Of a DNA stretch of 12,635 bases, positions 1 through 8,498 are shown piece after piece. Within the stretch, counting starts at the first letter, position 1. Every line of letters starts with the position of its first letter. Both the position numbers and the translations under genes were made by a program. The DNA lies in contig JAUYFZ010000210.1 in NCBI GenBank assembly GCA_030689585.1, positions 1 to 12,635 on the forward strand, in the 5' to 3' direction. The notes beneath the pieces are model-generated. The model worked only from the letters and a program-made list of their open reading frames with translations. It had not been told where the DNA came from and ran no database searches. The DNA is from Rhodocyclaceae bacterium. Its GTDB lineage: Bacteria > Pseudomonadota > Gammaproteobacteria > Burkholderiales > Rhodocyclaceae.

Positions 1-25
1 GCTCTACCAACTGAGCTATGTCGGC
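1..25 (-). tRNA. tRNA, probably tRNA-Thr (5' part only)
   Basis: Read on the minus strand, the first 25 bases form the 5' half of the acceptor stem and the D-arm of a tRNA. The 5' end is GCCGACA at position 25, followed by TAGCTCAGTTGGTAGAGC, a canonical D-arm. The GCCGA acceptor start followed by TAGCTCAGTTGG resembles bacterial tRNA-Thr species. The anticodon lies outside the window, so the amino-acid identity is an inference. The gene starts 21 bases after the radA stop codon with no terminator-like hairpin between them. Confidence 0.85.
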
Positions 26-45
26 ATTGACTGTATGACTCCGCC

Positions 46-51
46 ATTATA
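46..51 (-). promoter_or_regulatory. possible -10 element for the tRNA gene
   Basis: The minus strand carries a perfect TATAAT hexamer here; its bases include the radA stop codon TAA. It ends 20 bases before the tRNA 5' end, which would put a start site about 14 bases upstream of the mature tRNA, normal for a leader removed by RNase P. No good -35 box sits at 16-18 bases; the best TTGACA-like word (TTGACC) is 24 bases upstream, which is too far. The promoter call is therefore tentative. Confidence 0.35.
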
Positions 52-1432
52 CGGTGCGAAGCCTCTCCATGGCGTGGTCAATACGATCTACTGCCCATAT
101 TTCGATGCCTTTGATCACCTGTTTTGGCACATTGGCTTTTGGAATGATCGCGTGGGTAAATCCAAGTTTTGCGGCTTCTTTGAGTCGCTCTTGTCCACGC
201 GGCGCGGGACGAATCTCGCCTGCTAGCCCTACTTCACCAAAAGCGATTAGTTTTCCGGGGAGCGGTTTGTTTCTCAGTGAAGAAACAATCGCTAACAGCA
301 TGGCCAGATCGGCTGCTGGTTCTTGAATGCGCACTCCACCGACCGCGTTGATGAAAACATCCTGATCGAAACAGGCTATGCCCGCATGACGATGTAGCAC
401 CGCTAACAGCATAACCAATCGAGTTGATTCCAGCCCTACCGTCAAACGACGCGGATTTGGCGAATGGGTTGCGTCAACAAGTGCTTGTATTTCAACCAAT
501 AATGGTCGCGTGCCTTCCTGAGTGACCATCACGCAAGAACCCGCTACTGCTTGCGAATGATGAGACAGGAATAATGCGGAGGGATTGGAAACACCGCGCA
601 ATCCACGATCAGTCATGGCAAAGACCCCCAACTCGTTGACTGCGCCAAAACGATTTTTGAACGCACGCACGAGACGAAAGCTTGATTGGGAATCCCCCTC
701 AAAATAGAGCACGGTATCCACCATATGTTCGAGTACGCGTGGACCGGCTAACGCCCCTTCTTTGGTCACATGTCCCACGAAAATAATGGAAATCCCTGTC
801 TGTTTGGCTAATCGAGTGAGTTGCGCGGCACATTCGCGCACCTGAGCGACCGAACCGGGGGCGGATTGCAGTGCGTCTGACCAAAGCGTTTGAATGGAAT
901 CGATCACCGCAACTCGCGGTTTTTCCACTTGAAGTACCGCCATGACCTTTTCTAGGTTGATTTCAGAAAGCAGACGCAGTCCGGTCGATGCACACGCCGA
1001 GAGTTGCATACGACGCGCACGCAAGGCAACTTGCTCCGCAGATTCTTCACCAGAAACATACAACACCGGTACTTGAATCTCGGTCAATCTGGACAGTGTT
1101 TGTAATAAAAGGGTTGATTTTCCAATACCGGGATCCCCGCCAATCAACACCACCCCGCCGGTAACGAGCCCCCCGCCGAGCACACGGTCGAATTCTTCAA
1201 CCCCTGTGAGCAAGCGGGGTTCTTCACGAGGGCGAATATCTGATAGATCCTGAAGTCCTCCCGATTCGGAGGTGGGAGCCAGTGCTACAAATCGATGATT
1301 GGAATTTGAGACAGATGGTTTTTCAATCACTGTTTCAATCAAGGTATTCCATTGTTGGCAGCCAGGACACTGCCCTTGCCATTTGGGGGCAGACGCTCCA
1401 CATGCAGTGCATACATAGGCAGATTTAGCCAT
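47..1432 (-). CDS. radA: DNA repair protein RadA (Sms)
   Basis: RadA is a RecA-like ATPase that acts as a branch-migration motor in homologous recombination. I start it at the ATG at 1432 rather than an upstream in-frame ATG at 1456, because RadA proteins begin MAKSxYVCxxCG. This gives 461 residues, the family's usual length. The N-terminal zinc finger has cysteines 8, 11, 22 and 25. Walker A is GGDPGIGKST with Lys105, Walker B lies in VAVIDSIQTLW, and the diagnostic KNRFG motif is at 259-263. A Lon-like C-terminal domain follows (GGVRIQEPAADLAM to GEVGLAGEIRP). The start codon overlaps the alr stop by one base (TAATG) and only a weak ribosome site is visible, so translation is probably coupled to alr. 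The frame is intact with all hallmark motifs. Confidence 0.97.
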   Translation of the reverse strand: MAKSAYVCTACGASAPKWQGQCPGCQQWNTLIETVIEKPSVSNSNHRFVALAPTSESGGLQDLSDIRPREEPRLLTGVEEFDRVLGGGLVTGGVVLIGGDPGIGKSTLLLQTLSRLTEIQVPVLYVSGEESAEQVALRARRMQLSACASTGLRLLSEINLEKVMAVLQVEKPRVAVIDSIQTLWSDALQSAPGSVAQVRECAAQLTRLAKQTGISIIFVGHVTKEGALAGPRVLEHMVDTVLYFEGDSQSSFRLVRAFKNRFGAVNELGVFAMTDRGLRGVSNPSALFLSHHSQAVAGSCVMVTQEGTRPLLVEIQALVDATHSPNPRRLTVGLESTRLVMLLAVLHRHAGIACFDQDVFINAVGGVRIQEPAADLAMLLAIVSSLRNKPLPGKLIAFGEVGLAGEIRPAPRGQERLKEAAKLGFTHAIIPKANVPKQVIKGIEIWAVDRIDHAMERLRTV

Positions 1433-2478
1433 TAGTGTCTTGAAGTGGCTGCACAAAAAAGTTCATAGGTGATGGTTCCCGCCGCTGCCGCAACCTCTTC
1501 AACGGGCAATCCCTTGCCCCAAAGGATGACGGAGGTACCGAAATTCACGTCTGTCCTACCGGTAATATCCACGCATAGTTTGTCCATCGAAACCCGCCCT
1601 AGTGTGCGTGTACGCTGATGACCTACAAGAATCGGTGTGCCGGTTGTCGCGTGGCGCGGATAACCGTCCCCATAACCACACGCGACCATGGCGATGCGCA
1701 TTGGTTTTTCGGCGGTAAAAGTCCCACCATACCCTATCCGTTCACCTTGTTTTAAATCACGCAGGGCGATCACTTCTGATTCCAGTGTCATGACGGGTTG
1801 CAAATCCAGTGCCGCCGCCGCAACCTCTTGAAACGGTGAGCTTCCGTAGAGCATGATGCCGGGGCGTGCCCAATGCCCCACGGTTTTTGGATACCTCAAT
1901 AAGGCAGCCGAATTGGCCAATGAGGTTTTTACTAAGGGATCGCCTAGGGCGGTCCATAGAGCTGTCAAACGGGTCATTTGCCAATCTACTCCCCGTATAT
2001 CGTCTGCATCGGCAAAATGAGTCATGACCGTTACGTCAGTGACATGACGCAACGCATTGAATGCATATGTAAATTCACATTCATTCAATCCGAGTCGATT
2101 CATGCCGGTGTTCAGTTTCAGATAGGCTGTGGGTAAAGGTCGCTTCAGGAAAGTTTCGATCTGAGGTGGGGAATGTAAAACAGGGGTCAGATCATGGTGA
2201 GCGAACAAGGAAAGTTCATCCGCATGGTAGAAACCTTCCAACATCAGGATCGGTTGCCGAAATCCCGCTTGTCTTAACGCGATGGCCCCTTCCAGTTCGA
2301 TCAACGCAAAACCATCGGCGAGATCAGTCAGTGCTTCGGCCGTTCGCATCAACCCGTGACCGTAGGCATCTGCCTTGACGACACACCAAAGGCGCGTGCT
2401 TTCCCCCGCATGTTGGCGGGCCATCCTATGGTTATGCCGCAAGGCCCCAGCATCGAAGTGAATATGCAGTGGACGCAC
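1432..2478 (-). CDS. alr: alanine racemase
   Basis: This PLP-dependent enzyme interconverts L- and D-alanine, supplying D-alanine for peptidoglycan. The N-terminal barrel carries the PLP-binding lysine in the signature VVKADAYGHG (Lys35), and the second catalytic base is Tyr250 in RIGYGGTF. The C-terminal domain ends with TYELFCAATSRH, close to the family's usual YELxC tail. At 348 residues it is near the typical length. The start is GTG at 2478: the N-terminus MRPLHIHFDAGALRHN aligns with Alr proteins, and no ATG, GTG or TTG lies between it and the in-frame stop of the upstream LysR gene. No Shine-Dalgarno sequence is visible before the GTG, so translation may depend on the LysR gene ending 24 bases upstream. 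The alr-radA order is, as I recall, common in betaproteobacteria. Confidence 0.97.
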   Translation of the reverse strand: MRPLHIHFDAGALRHNHRMARQHAGESTRLWCVVKADAYGHGLMRTAEALTDLADGFALIELEGAIALRQAGFRQPILMLEGFYHADELSLFAHHDLTPVLHSPPQIETFLKRPLPTAYLKLNTGMNRLGLNECEFTYAFNALRHVTDVTVMTHFADADDIRGVDWQMTRLTALWTALGDPLVKTSLANSAALLRYPKTVGHWARPGIMLYGSSPFQEVAAAALDLQPVMTLESEVIALRDLKQGERIGYGGTFTAEKPMRIAMVACGYGDGYPRHATTGTPILVGHQRTRTLGRVSMDKLCVDITGRTDVNFGTSVILWGKGLPVEEVAAAAGTITYELFCAATSRH

Positions 2479-2502
2479 GGGGAATACGCTAATGGAATGA
2501 AG

Positions 2503-3411
2503 TTACTGAGAAACGGAAAGTTGCTTTAAGCGTGTGGCAGCAAATTCAACGAAGGTGGTCACTAAGCGTGAGCGAAATTTCTCTTTGGGATAGACCATTG
2601 ACAGGGTACGGATCAAGCGAGGGTTCAGCGGAATTGCGACCAGATCACCCAGTCGCTGGGCTTTGGCGACTGAGGCGCGGGAGGCAATTGCAAATCCAAG
2701 CCCGGTTTCAACCACGCCGTTCAAGGAAATCGGGCTACCCAGTTCCATCACAAGATTCATCTGTTCGGGCGCGATACCGGCTTTCCGAAAATAATCGTCT
2801 GTAAATTCGCGGGTGCCCGATCCGGGTTCTCGCGATATATATGGATATTCCGCCAGTTTGGCCGCCGCCACCTCCTTCATTTTTGCCAACGGAAATTTCG
2901 GGCTGCAGATGACGACCAATTCATCTTCACAACAAGTTTCCGTTTGAAGATTGGGCTGATGGGAAGGTGACTCAATAAACCCAATGTCCAGCGTATGTTC
3001 CGCTACGCGTGTTTCAATCGTTTCCGAGTTGGCAACAAGCAAGCGTGGATGCACTCCAGTGTAGGAGGACTTGAACTCGCCCAGAATGCGCGGCAACATG
3101 AATTCGGCAATGGTGGTAGAAGCACCGACCAGAAGCGATCCGCCAACCTCTCCTGTCATTTCGCCCATCCGAACATCCATCTCAGCAGAAAGACCGAGAA
3201 TGCGTTCGGCGTATTCCAAGACCAACTCCCCCGCAGAGGTGAGCGAAATGCGCCCATGCCCTCGATCAAACAAGCGCGTATTGAAGTGCTCTTCCAGTTG
3301 TTTGATCTGGAAAGTAACCGCCGGTTGCGTCATAAACAGCACTTCGGCTGCCTTGGTAAATGACAGTTGTTTAGCAACAGCGCGAAAAACCTGTAATCTG
3401 CGATCAGCCAT
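2503..3411 (-). CDS. LysR-type transcriptional regulator (YeiE/CbbR-like)
   Basis: A 302-residue LysR-family DNA-binding regulator of normal length. Residues about 1-60 form the winged helix-turn-helix (LSFTKAAEVLFMTQPAVTFQIKQLEEHF). The rest is a periplasmic-binding-protein-like effector domain with phrases typical of the YeiE/CysL/CbbR branch: GASTTIAEFMLPRIL, TLDIGFIES, DELVVICSP and REPGSGTRE. The ligand and target genes cannot be read from the sequence; a link to sulfur, nitrogen or carbon metabolism would be a guess. The ATG at 3411 is supported by a GGGGGA ribosome site five bases upstream. It starts 31 bases after dnaQ ends and runs in the same direction as its neighbours, so it lacks the divergent target gene usual for LysR regulators. 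Confidence 0.93.
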   Translation of the reverse strand: MADRRLQVFRAVAKQLSFTKAAEVLFMTQPAVTFQIKQLEEHFNTRLFDRGHGRISLTSAGELVLEYAERILGLSAEMDVRMGEMTGEVGGSLLVGASTTIAEFMLPRILGEFKSSYTGVHPRLLVANSETIETRVAEHTLDIGFIESPSHQPNLQTETCCEDELVVICSPKFPLAKMKEVAAAKLAEYPYISREPGSGTREFTDDYFRKAGIAPEQMNLVMELGSPISLNGVVETGLGFAIASRASVAKAQRLGDLVAIPLNPRLIRTLSMVYPKEKFRSRLVTTFVEFAATRLKQLSVSQ

Positions 3412-3442
3412 AATAATCCCCCGAATTCAATAACGAAGCCAT

Positions 3443-4204
3443 TCAATCACAATTTGCCGACATAAGCCAGTGGCAATGCCCCTTTGATTCCACGAAAATC
3501 TCTTTCAGCGTACGCTCATGGTCGGCTACTTCATCTCCATCGGCACGCAGAATCAGGATGGGCCTCTTTTCGCCATTCATGTTTCCCATACCCGAGATAC
3601 CCGCGAAACCTGTTCCGTTACCTTCCGATGCTGAAAGCAGGTGATTATCTGGCCTATCCAGTGTCATCAGCAGATTTTCTTGGCCGCGCGTCATGGCAAG
3701 CCAGACCTCCGCTAACAGTTCTGCATCGAGCAATGCGCCGTGAAGTTTTCGGTTCGCGTTATTGACCCCATATTCTGTACACAAAGCATCGAGCGAATTT
3801 TTTCTACCAGGACGGTGCTCCTTAGCCATTTTCAACGTATCGACGATATTCGTCGTGATTTTGTCTAGGGGGAGTTTGTCCAGCAACTTCATCTCTTGAT
3901 TGAGAAACCCCATGTCGAACGGGGCGTTGTGGATCAACAATTCGGCATCACGCAGGAAATCGATGAGTTCATCGGCAACCTCTTTGAATTTCGGTCGGTC
4001 GGCTAGAAACTCGTTCGTCAATCCATGAACGGCCACCGCACCGGCATCAATGTCACGTTCAGGATTCAGGTATCGGTGAAATTGTCTGCCCGTGGGTTTT
4101 CTGCCAACGATCTCGATACATCCGATTTCGATGACACGATGCCCCAAACGAAAATCCAATCCGGTCGTTTCGGTATCCAAGACGATTTTTCGTTCAAGAA
4201 GCAT
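3443..4204 (-). CDS. dnaQ: DNA polymerase III epsilon subunit, 3'-5' proofreading exonuclease
   Basis: DnaQ removes misincorporated nucleotides as part of the replicative polymerase core. I start it at the ATG at 4204 (253 residues), which follows a strong AAGGAG ribosome site, rather than at the in-frame ATG at 4234. The chosen start gives MLLERKIVLDTETTG, matching other DnaQ N-termini. The DEDDh active site is complete: Asp10 and Glu12 in DTETTG, Asp97 in HNAPFDMGFLN, His155 and Asp160 in HGALLDAE. QENLLM at 175-180 sits where E. coli DnaQ has its clamp-binding motif, and the poorly conserved C-terminal tail would contact the polymerase alpha subunit. Motifs and tail favour the replicative subunit over a stand-alone exonuclease. 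The first 11 bases overlap the end of the helicase gene. Confidence 0.95.
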   Translation of the reverse strand: MLLERKIVLDTETTGLDFRLGHRVIEIGCIEIVGRKPTGRQFHRYLNPERDIDAGAVAVHGLTNEFLADRPKFKEVADELIDFLRDAELLIHNAPFDMGFLNQEMKLLDKLPLDKITTNIVDTLKMAKEHRPGRKNSLDALCTEYGVNNANRKLHGALLDAELLAEVWLAMTRGQENLLMTLDRPDNHLLSASEGNGTGFAGISGMGNMNGEKRPILILRADGDEVADHERTLKEIFVESKGHCHWLMSANCD

Positions 4205-7200
4205 GGCACTCCTTTGTGAAAAGCGTCGCTGCATCGGTGCGGATCATTTCCAACATATCCTTCGCTGAAAGTTTGCCGCTCATGTCGCTACCTTCGAGCA
4301 GGCTGTCGGCTAGATCACGTTTTTGCTGATGAAGTTTGACAATTTTTTCTTCAATCGTGCCTTCCGACACCAACCGGTAAACCGTGACAGGGCGTTGTTG
4401 ACCGATGCGATGCGCACGGTCTGACGCTTGATCTTCGACCGCCGGATTCCACCACGGATCCATGTGGATCACATAATCTGCTGCGGTCAGATTGATACCG
4501 AAACCACCCGCTTTGAGACTGATCAGGAAAATGTCAGTTTCACCCCGCTGGAATGCGTTCACCTGCTCGCTGCGTTGCTCCATCGTGGTGGAGCCGTCTA
4601 GATAGTTGTAGCGAATGCCCTGTTTGTCCAGCCATTCGCGTATCAGGTTCAGGTGTTTGACAAATTGACTAAACACCAGTGCTTGATGCCCGTTTTCGCG
4701 TAGCTCTGTTACCAGCTCGCCGAACGCTTGTAATTTGCTGGAAGGTAGCGTGCTGCCCTGCATCGCCAGTTGTGGGTGACAGGCGGCCAAGCGTAAGCGG
4801 GTGATTTCGGCTAGTACTTCGAGATGTTTGTTTTCGCCCGTCTCGCTTTGTTCTGCAAAACGCGCCAGTGCTTGCTGACGGATGGCTTCGTACAGAGCGC
4901 GCTCCTCATCGCTTAAATTGACGGTAAGCGTAATTTCCGTACGTGGCGGAAGTTCTTGTAAAACTTGGTTTTTTGTGCGCCGTAAAATGAAAGGTTGCAC
5001 CAGTTTCTTGAGATGCTGACGTGCTTTTTCGTCTTCATTTCCCTGACCACTTTCGCCACGCTCAATCGGTATCTGAAAACGTTCGCCGAATTTTTGTTGT
5101 GAGAACAAGAGACCGGGATTGAGGAAACGAAATAAACTCCACAGTTCGCCCAGATGATTTTCAATGGGAGTCCCCGTGGTGACCAGACGAAAATCCCCTT
5201 GTAATAGATAGGCGGCCTGAGTGCGCTTAGTTGATGTGTTCTTGATGGCCTGCGCTTCATCGAGCACGATGGTGTTCCACAGGATGTTCTGAAAGACTTC
5301 TGCATCTTGTTGCAACAATCCGTAGCTGGTAATCAATAAATCATGTGCCTGCAAACCTTCTAATAATTGCTGGCGATCTTTTCCTCGATAAAACATCGGG
5401 CGCAGGGTCGGCGCAAATCGCTGACATTCGCTATACCAATTGTTGCAAACCGACACCGGGGCAACAACTAAAGCGGCTTTATTTGTCTTGGTCGTTTTTT
5501 CAGCACGCGCCAATAGAATCCCCAAGGTTTGTATCGTCTTGCCCAAGCCCATATCATCCGCCAGACAAGCACCGACACCCCATTCGGAAAGGCGCATCAT
5601 CCAGCGGAACCCTTCTTCTTGATAGTCACGCAATTCAGTTAATAACGTCGCCGGTACCACGGGGTGGCTATTTCGGATTTTCTTGAGCCGCTTGACTTGC
5701 GATTTCCAGTGCGAGTCGGCTTCCAGCCCTCCCGCTTCAGAAATTTCTTCGATTAAGTCTTCTAGTGCAACACCCGCTAATGCCCCAATTTTCAAACCAT
5801 GTTTATCAATTTCGGCGTAGGCGCGCAAAGTGTCGAGCTTTTTTTGGAACTGGCGCGTCAGGGTTAAAAATCGTCCGTCGTCTAATTGGACGAAGCGTCC
5901 GGTGGCTGCACGACTCAAATCGAGTAATTGGCGCAAACTCAACACCAATTTATCATCCACGCGCAAAACGCCGTCCATTTCAAACCAATCCCCCGATTTT
6001 TTAATTTTGAGAGAGAGATTGCCTGCCCCTACCGAGGAGGTGATTCGCAGTTTTTCGCCTTCCGGCCAAGACAGCACGGCACGTTCGCCCAGGGTATGCA
6101 GTTGCTGAAGGGCTTCAAGACACTGTTCTGGATCGTCTAGTGCCCAATCTTCGACAATCTCTTCCCATTCAGACAGTGCGGGACAATCTCGCAGCAAGGT
6201 TTCGGCGTGCTGTTGCTCCTGTTTAAGATTGCGGAGGGTTTTAAGTGGCTTGCCGCCTACTTCCGCCATCACATTGCTACGCCCGCTGCCCGGGGGAAAG
6301 CTCGGTCCTGCATCGCCAAACGGTTGCACCCGCATCATGAAGCGCAATCCCTCAGACAACGGTAATAGATGGATATGTAAGCGTGGATCGGAAGGCACGG
6401 TTTCTGCGTTATCCAGCCCTTCGATATCGGACTGGATCGTAATCATCGGGGCCAATGCGTCGAGCGTTTGACGCACACTCGTTTCGGCTCCCGCTGGAAT
6501 GACCAAGCCGTTGTTACCAAGTATTTGATGAAGCTGCATCACCGTGGCCGTCAGTTTGTAAAGGCGGAACTGGAACGTGGTTTCTTCCACCACATGGATA
6601 TCGTCGACTTGATAGGCATGGCCGGAAGGAAGTTCTGGGAAAATCTTGATGCGTAGTTGATTCTTTTCTTTCAGAATCAACAGTTCTTCCTTGCCTGTTT
6701 GAATGTTGATGGATGTATTCAGTGCATTTTCCCAAAATACACGGGGATGTCCGACCAAATGTGCCCAAGCGTTTGCCATCTGTAGCACATATTCTTTTGA
6801 GTAATAACCATAATCGTGCAACCGGATGGCTTGGCAAAGACGACGATCTTCAACCGTCAAACAAGGGTGAGCATCCGGTTCGGTGGCCAATCGTTTCAAC
6901 GCTACATTCCGTCCACCTGTCCAACCTGCTTTGGTTCTTTTCTGAAGAACCGGCGTGATGCCGTAAGTAGTTTGTGTCTGATAGGTGGATTTGCCCAATA
7001 TCCAGATAATGCGTTCTATTCCCTCTTTGCTGCTTGTTACACCGGATGGCGCTACCGCCTGTCCCAGGCGTTGTAAGGCCTGTAAGGATCGCTCCCATAC
7101 CGGCTGTGGTTGATATTGACTGATCAAGGGGTGCGTGCCGGCTTGCTTATGCAGAGCCTCGGATGTAGTAATAAATAAAGGGCGACGTTTATCATTTTTG

Positions 7201-8441
7201 GGCAGACATTGCGCCAACACGGCGGCGTATTCGCCTTCCAACCAGCGATACTCCATGGTGCGAACCTGTTGATAACGTGTTTCTGCTTGATTCAGCCAAT
7301 CAGAGGGAATTTCTTGTCCCAGCCAATAGCGCACGACGATAGGCAACAAAGGAGTGAATAAATTTGATCTACAGAGAACCTCTAATTTGTCCGACATTGG
7401 CAATGTTGAGCCACTTTGTTGAGCATCGGCAAAATACATCAGCACCTGATAACGCCGTTCGGTTGCCACGATATAGGCTCTTGCCTCATTGATTGATTTG
7501 TCCTTACCATCTAGCAAGAGCGCGATGATGTAAAACATTTCCGCCGCCGTGTTAAATATTCCCTTACGCGTTCCGGTGCGTTTTCGCATTTGCTTTAAGG
7601 CGGTTTGATAGAGGGTAATGGCTTCCTCTTTTTTGCCTTGAGACAATGCGCGGGCAGCGGAAAAAAGCCCCCATTGTTCGACACGTACTCCTGTTTCTGG
7701 CGGGGGTTCTGCCGCTAAAAGATCGTCCCACTGGGCACGGTGGAAGAACTGCCCATAGAGTGTGCTACCGTAGTTCGTCCATAAAGAATTCGTATTGATC
7801 GTGGTGTTTTTCAAAAGATTACAACAGTGCGACCAAACGCTGCTGACATTTTGAAGGGTGCTTTCTCCAAAACTCAAATAAAAAGGGGCAATCAAATGCA
7901 GGAAAACCGTTTCACTGAAAAACGGATACCACGCTTCATCGGGTGGGTTCCCCCATAGAGTGACCCAAGGATGGGGGAGAAATTTTGCGTGACTATGGTA
8001 TTGAGAAACGGTCAGTGTCAATAATTTTTCCGGTTGCGCCCCTTCCGTTAACAAGTGCAGGCGCAAATCACGCAAAGCGGCATCCACGTTCGGCCATTGC
8101 TTGCCAGTCCACGCGTATTGTGGTTCACGCGGTGCTAAGTGTTGGTCAATGACCTCTGCAAAGTTTAAAAATCGACCTTCTCGCAAACAGCGACGAGTGA
8201 GTTCGTCGCGAATTTCTTTTGAGCAAGCATAGTAGCCATCATTAACTTGTGTCAAAAAACCAGTTTTAACTAAGCCATTCAGCGAGGAACGCAACGAATG
8301 GATAGGAGGTATACCTAAAACAGGAAGTTTTGATAATGGCGTAACGGCAATCGGCGCATAAATAAGAGACATAAACTCCAACAGGTGCTGGGTGTCTTCT
8401 GGAAGTTTTGAAAAACTTGATTCGTCAAATTGGATCGTCAT
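4194..8441 (-). CDS. large SNF2-family DEAD/DEAH-box helicase
   Basis: A 1415-residue SWI2/SNF2-type ATPase, expected to translocate on double-stranded DNA and remodel bound proteins. The motor fills the C-terminal third: motif I DDMGLGKT (about 962-969, Lys968), motif II DEAQ (1061-1064), motif III TGTPIEN, then the second lobe with KAGGFGINLTAAD and motif VI DRAHRIGQQRP (about 1341-1351). Just before it, about 815-900, DWFEMDGVLRVDDK to RQFQKKLDTLRAY resembles the SNF2-associated region of bacterial homologues. The N-terminal part has a possible winged-helix start, a short TPR-like helix pair near 275-330 (KKEEAITLYQTALKQM) and otherwise nothing I recognise. No signal peptide, nuclease or protease motif is visible. 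I prefer the ATG at 8441 over that at 8447, because AAGAG abuts the first and lies six bases before the second. It sits 57 bases after rnhA and overlaps dnaQ. Confidence 0.94.
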   Translation of the reverse strand: MTIQFDESSFSKLPEDTQHLLEFMSLIYAPIAVTPLSKLPVLGIPPIHSLRSSLNGLVKTGFLTQVNDGYYACSKEIRDELTRRCLREGRFLNFAEVIDQHLAPREPQYAWTGKQWPNVDAALRDLRLHLLTEGAQPEKLLTLTVSQYHSHAKFLPHPWVTLWGNPPDEAWYPFFSETVFLHLIAPFYLSFGESTLQNVSSVWSHCCNLLKNTTINTNSLWTNYGSTLYGQFFHRAQWDDLLAAEPPPETGVRVEQWGLFSAARALSQGKKEEAITLYQTALKQMRKRTGTRKGIFNTAAEMFYIIALLLDGKDKSINEARAYIVATERRYQVLMYFADAQQSGSTLPMSDKLEVLCRSNLFTPLLPIVVRYWLGQEIPSDWLNQAETRYQQVRTMEYRWLEGEYAAVLAQCLPKNDKRRPLFITTSEALHKQAGTHPLISQYQPQPVWERSLQALQRLGQAVAPSGVTSSKEGIERIIWILGKSTYQTQTTYGITPVLQKRTKAGWTGGRNVALKRLATEPDAHPCLTVEDRRLCQAIRLHDYGYYSKEYVLQMANAWAHLVGHPRVFWENALNTSINIQTGKEELLILKEKNQLRIKIFPELPSGHAYQVDDIHVVEETTFQFRLYKLTATVMQLHQILGNNGLVIPAGAETSVRQTLDALAPMITIQSDIEGLDNAETVPSDPRLHIHLLPLSEGLRFMMRVQPFGDAGPSFPPGSGRSNVMAEVGGKPLKTLRNLKQEQQHAETLLRDCPALSEWEEIVEDWALDDPEQCLEALQQLHTLGERAVLSWPEGEKLRITSSVGAGNLSLKIKKSGDWFEMDGVLRVDDKLVLSLRQLLDLSRAATGRFVQLDDGRFLTLTRQFQKKLDTLRAYAEIDKHGLKIGALAGVALEDLIEEISEAGGLEADSHWKSQVKRLKKIRNSHPVVPATLLTELRDYQEEGFRWMMRLSEWGVGACLADDMGLGKTIQTLGILLARAEKTTKTNKAALVVAPVSVCNNWYSECQRFAPTLRPMFYRGKDRQQLLEGLQAHDLLITSYGLLQQDAEVFQNILWNTIVLDEAQAIKNTSTKRTQAAYLLQGDFRLVTTGTPIENHLGELWSLFRFLNPGLLFSQQKFGERFQIPIERGESGQGNEDEKARQHLKKLVQPFILRRTKNQVLQELPPRTEITLTVNLSDEERALYEAIRQQALARFAEQSETGENKHLEVLAEITRLRLAACHPQLAMQGSTLPSSKLQAFGELVTELRENGHQALVFSQFVKHLNLIREWLDKQGIRYNYLDGSTTMEQRSEQVNAFQRGETDIFLISLKAGGFGINLTAADYVIHMDPWWNPAVEDQASDRAHRIGQQRPVTVYRLVSEGTIEEKIVKLHQQKRDLADSLLEGSDMSGKLSAKDMLEMIRTDAATLFTKECHAS
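4205..4216 (-). promoter_or_regulatory. dnaQ ribosome binding site inside the helicase gene
   Basis: On the minus strand the bases just before the dnaQ ATG read AAAGGAGTGCC, a strong Shine-Dalgarno sequence with four bases of spacing. It lies wholly within the last codons of the helicase gene, whose TGA stop is at 4196-4194. This fixes the dnaQ start at 4204 and suggests that ribosomes finishing the helicase help load dnaQ. Confidence 0.8.
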
Positions 8442-8498
8442 GGGCATCTCTTGTTGAGAATGGAATGGGTTGCGTAGGCAAGTTATCGTGACAGAGTA

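Noticed and set aside
1481..1836. Short near-repeat CGCAACCTCTT with GCC runs occurring twice in alr
   Set aside because: Both copies encode a chance EVAAAA stretch at unrelated sites of the protein; alanine-rich coding explains it.
2995..3433. Two plus-strand open frames of about 120 codons over the LysR gene
   Set aside because: Both are antisense to a clear LysR coding region and have shadow-like composition with no recognisable motif.
3412..3442. Possible terminator between dnaQ and the LysR gene
   Set aside because: The 31 bases hold no stable stem with a T-tract; the G-run there serves as the LysR ribosome site.
4194..8441. Anti-phage defence island built on the SNF2 helicase and the DnaQ-fold exonuclease
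   Set aside because: The exonuclease has the replicative DnaQ layout with a clamp-binding motif and C-terminal tail, neighbours are housekeeping genes, and no methylase, nuclease, phospholipase or other defence partner is seen.
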